Source: CAYSCW01 sp964449165
Lineage (GTDB): Bacteria > Acidobacteriota > Aminicenantia > Aminicenantales > Aminicenantaceae
Direction: 5' to 3'
DNA length: 64,000 nt
NCBI GenBank assembly: GCA_964449165.1
Contig: CAYVAT010000016.1
Location: forward strand, 1-64,000
The position numbers were made by a program, and so were the translations under genes. Shown here piece after piece: positions 62,008-64,000 of the stretch (its first letter is position 1; each line of letters opens with the position of its first letter). The notes under the pieces were generated by a model that saw only the letters and a list, made by a program, of their open reading frames with translations, did not search any database and had not been told where the DNA came from.

Positions 62008-62294
62008 GTTGGATAAAGAAGGAATGGACGGCTCAACAGGCTGACCGATGGAGCAAAGAAGATTATTTGACCTTCATCATTTCACCTGTCATCTATTTCT
62101 TGTTGGCCCTGGGAGTAGCCTTGAGTCTGCTTTTACTCTGGTATGGCTGGGTAATCCTCGCTGTGAGTTTGATTTTGTTGGTAGTGATGATCAAAATCAT
62201 CGATCCCAAACTAAGGGCCATATCAGAAGATTATGAAATCAAGCAAAGGGAATATCTGGAAGATTTAGAGAGAATAGAAAGGTGGGAGGAATAA
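62004..62294 (+). CDS. Small two-helix membrane protein coupled to the symporter
   Basis: A 96-residue protein with a polar N-terminus (SWIKKEWTAQQADRWSKEDY), two hydrophobic segments (about residues 23-45 and 48-66) and a charged C-terminal helix (DYEIKQREYLEDLERIERWEE). It overlaps the symporter stop by four bases (ATGA) and is followed immediately by another small gene, so it is probably an accessory subunit. No family was recognised with certainty. Confidence 0.8.
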   Translation: MSWIKKEWTAQQADRWSKEDYLTFIISPVIYFLLALGVALSLLLLWYGWVILAVSLILLVVMIKIIDPKLRAISEDYEIKQREYLEDLERIERWEE

Positions 62295-62417
62295 ATGAGT
62301 CAGAGCCTTGCTGTTGTCATCGGGATGTCCATTGCCTATTTTTTTTCTTTTTTGGGTCTTCTGCTGGCCTATTTTTCTTATCAGAAGAAGCACAAGAATA
62401 AAAACAAGAAGGAATAG
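62295..62417 (+). CDS. 40-residue single-helix membrane microprotein
   Basis: The ATG directly abuts the TAA of the previous gene (no gap), within GGAGGAATAA that provides a ribosome site. The 40-residue product has one hydrophobic helix (about residues 5-28, VVIGMSIAYFFSF onward) and a very basic tail (QKKHKNKNKKE). The arrangement resembles small subunits that accompany some sodium symporters. It is too short for most gene finders, and its translation is inferred from coupling and composition. Confidence 0.65.
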   Translation: MSQSLAVVIGMSIAYFFSFLGLLLAYFSYQKKHKNKNKKE

Positions 62418-62419
62418 CC

Positions 62420-62509
62420 ATGTTTGGAATATTGTTCCCTCTCATCGTCCTTATTATATCCTTTGCCTTGACATATTTCCTTTACCGTCATTTTTCACGC
62501 AAACTCTGA
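62420..62509 (+). CDS. 29-residue membrane microprotein
   Basis: Starts two bases after the 40-residue gene stop, with AAGAAGGAATAG just upstream as ribosome site. The product MFGILFPLIVLIISFALTYF plus a short basic end (YRHFSRKL) is a single membrane helix with a charged C-terminus. It is the last of four coupled genes after the symporter. Its size matches known single-helix accessory peptides such as those of MetPS-type transporters, but no homology is claimed. Confidence 0.55.
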   Translation: MFGILFPLIVLIISFALTYFLYRHFSRKL

Positions 62510-62620
62510 TCTCAGAAGGGATTCACATAAAATCCTGCATCCTCATTTAGATGTCCCTGACACTTCAGGAAAGACCTCCAAAACCGTGATGGAGTAACAG
62601 TCAGGTAAGCCCGAGGAGCA

Positions 62621-62689
62621 TCGGTTCCTGTCCATCCTCGCCAAGACCCTCCCACCCGCCACTATGGGCTTCGGATGAACAAGAACCGA
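62621..62689. repeat. Dispersed hairpin element, copy C
   Basis: Core hairpin in the roughly 300-base gap between the microproteins and the GWxTD gene. TCGGTTCCTGTCCATCC (62621-62637) pairs with GGATGAACAAGAACCGA (62673-62689) at 15 of 17 positions. The interior is nearly identical to copy B at 22137, 40 kb away. A GCATCCTCATTT at about 62537 resembles the inverted form of the 31-bp repeat. The rest of the gap (62510-62808) has no coding signal. Confidence 0.75.
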
Positions 62690-62808
62690 CGCTTCAATAA
62701 TTAACAGGGCGAAATTTCTTCACTCATCATTGTTTTAGAAATGCTTTCCGAGCTTTATAAGCATTTGAAGAAAATGATGAAATGGTTTAAATTAAAAATT
62801 CAAGAATA

Positions 62809-64000
62809 ATGAGAAAATCGATTGTCATAGTCCTCATCTCAGTTCTGTTTCTACCCTTATATGCAGAAAAGAAAAAAACTTCAGAACTGCCCGAGAATTA
62901 CAGGAAATGGATAGAGGAAGAGGTAGTCTACATCATCACTTCAAGGGAGAAGGATGTTTTTCTCCGGTTAGAGACCGACAGGGAACGAGATATTTTTATC
63001 GATGCATTCTGGAAGCAAAGAGACCCTACACCTGGAACCCCACGGAATGAATTCAGAGAGGAACATTACCGAAGATTGGGTTATGCTAATGAATATTTTG
63101 GAAGAGGAACTCCACGACCTGGATGGAAGACTGATCAGGGAATGGTATATATCATCCTGGGTCCTCCCAATAATATCGAAAAATATGAAAATGTGATGAA
63201 TGTGTATCCCACTCAAATTTGGTTTTATTTTGGAGACCCAAAGTTAAGTTTACCCACTGCCTTCAATGTCATTTTTTTTAAAAAGGAAGGAATCGGAGAG
63301 TATATTCTCTATTCTCCCACAGACCATGGACCCCAGGCTCTGATTGCCGATTATATGCAGACTGCGCCAGATCCTCAGGCAGCCTATGATGCATTAGCTC
63401 GGCTGGAACCCAACTTAGCCAGGCAAACTTTAACGCTCATTCCAGGAGAGAGTGCCTATCCAGGTATGGTGTCATTAGCTTCCAGCACTTTGCTGAGTAA
63501 TATATTCTCTTCCCCTCAAAAAAAAGTGGAAGATCATTACTCAGAAGCGCTTCTAAAGTACAAAGACATGGTGGAGGTGGAATACACCGCCAATTACATA
63601 GGCAACGATTCCATGGTCAGATTGATAAAAGACGAATCAGGATTTTTCTTGGTCCATTATTCTATTGAACCTAAAAAGCTTTCTGTAGATCTTTACGGAA
63701 ACAGCTACAGTGCTAACTTCGAGTTAAACGGCCGGATCACTGATTTGGATGGAAGAACAATCTTCCAATACAACAAGGAGATCCCGCTCAAGTTTAACCA
63801 TGATCAACTAAAGGATCTCGAGTCAAAATCCTTTGCCTTGCAGGATATGTTTCCTTTAGTGCCTGGTCATTTCAGGTTTGATCTTCTCTTGAAGAACACA
63901 GTTTCCAAGGAATTTACCTCATTCGAGGTGAAACTTACAGTTCCTCAGGATATTTCCGCTCCGCAGATGCCTGCCTTGATATTAGGATACAAGGTTGAGG
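62809..64000 (+). CDS. GWxTD-domain exported protein (3' end beyond window)
   Basis: Open reading frame from ATG 62809 to the right edge, at least 397 residues. A signal peptide (MRKSIVIVLISVLFLPLYA) is followed by the GWxTD domain: YRKWIEEEVVYIIT near 31-44, DRERDIFIDAFWKQRDPTPGTPRNEF at 57-82 and the name-giving Gly105-Trp106-Lys-Thr-Asp109, then QGMVYIILGPP. The remaining part is beta-rich. The family is common in Acidobacteriota, Aminicenantes and Bacteroidota relatives and has no established function. No good ribosome site precedes the ATG. Confidence 0.85.
   Translation, partial: MRKSIVIVLISVLFLPLYAEKKKTSELPENYRKWIEEEVVYIITSREKDVFLRLETDRERDIFIDAFWKQRDPTPGTPRNEFREEHYRRLGYANEYFGRGTPRPGWKTDQGMVYIILGPPNNIEKYENVMNVYPTQIWFYFGDPKLSLPTAFNVIFFKKEGIGEYILYSPTDHGPQALIADYMQTAPDPQAAYDALARLEPNLARQTLTLIPGESAYPGMVSLASSTLLSNIFSSPQKKVEDHYSEALLKYKDMVEVEYTANYIGNDSMVRLIKDESGFFLVHYSIEPKKLSVDLYGNSYSANFELNGRITDLDGRTIFQYNKEIPLKFNHDQLKDLESKSFALQDMFPLVPGHFRFDLLLKNTVSKEFTSFEVKLTVPQDISAPQMPALILGYKVE

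Overview
The window reads as chromosome of a Gram-negative, probably anaerobic or facultative heterotroph at roughly 46-47% G+C. Several features point to the Acidobacteriota/Aminicenantes part of the tree: a GWxTD-domain protein at the right edge, an Oar-like TonB-dependent receptor with a carboxypeptidase-regulatory N-terminus, a sulfatase-fold protein fused to TPRs, a bactofilin, a CsgG-like lipoprotein, and a P5C dehydrogenase of the type shared with eukaryotes. This placement is inference; no rRNA or tRNA gene was recognised. Coding density is high, genes lie in short operons on both strands, and there is no transposase, integrase, phage module or CRISPR array.

Layout. 0-12.9 kb (+ strand, housekeeping): rarA, a PQQ-propeller lipoprotein, an HD-domain protein, two aldehyde dehydrogenases (P5C dehydrogenase and ALDH7) coupled to a DUF1858 protein, a PspC protein, then a deoxynucleoside kinase-panB-panC-panD-aspA run. 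12.7-22 kb (- strand): a small membrane protein, an E1alpha/E1beta/E2 2-oxoacid dehydrogenase operon without E3, a redox operon (Cys-rich lipoprotein, rubredoxin-fused ferredoxin-thioredoxin reductase, small thioredoxin), and secA-guaB. 22.3-37.3 kb: a GT87-like membrane glycosyltransferase, feoAB, acpS, uvrB-uvrC, a CsgG-like lipoprotein behind a perfect consensus promoter, a bactofilin, and a TolC/HlyD/RND heavy-metal-type efflux operon.

37.5-62.5 kb is a carbohydrate region centred on amino sugars: GH20 lipoprotein, Tat-exported aldo/keto reductase, nagB, two phosphohexomutase paralogues, GH18, nagA, GH116, a sulfatase-fold/TPR protein, a regulatory-domain/TPR protein, a eukaryotic-type hexokinase, deoC, a LacI regulator, a TonB-dependent receptor with a LacI-type operator in front, and a sodium/solute symporter with three coupled small membrane proteins. 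Read together: a polymer or oligosaccharide crosses the outer membrane by the TonB receptor, is cut by GH18/GH20/GH116, enters by the symporter, is phosphorylated by the hexokinase, and is processed by NagA and NagB to fructose-6-phosphate. The window ends inside the GWxTD gene.

The least expected signals are: (i) a family of dispersed intergenic elements with a conserved loop and co-varying stem (cores 8022-8092, 22137-22211, 62621-62689) plus a related 31-bp repeat (22217, 31631, 37328); (ii) a phosphohexomutase paralogue that has lost its phosphoserine and two of three metal-binding aspartates yet sits in an operon with the intact enzyme; (iii) 40- and 29-residue membrane microproteins after the symporter; (iv) a sulfatase-fold protein with Thr in place of the formylglycine Cys; and (v) promoter spacing that suggests leaderless translation of tolC-like, uvrB and secA genes.
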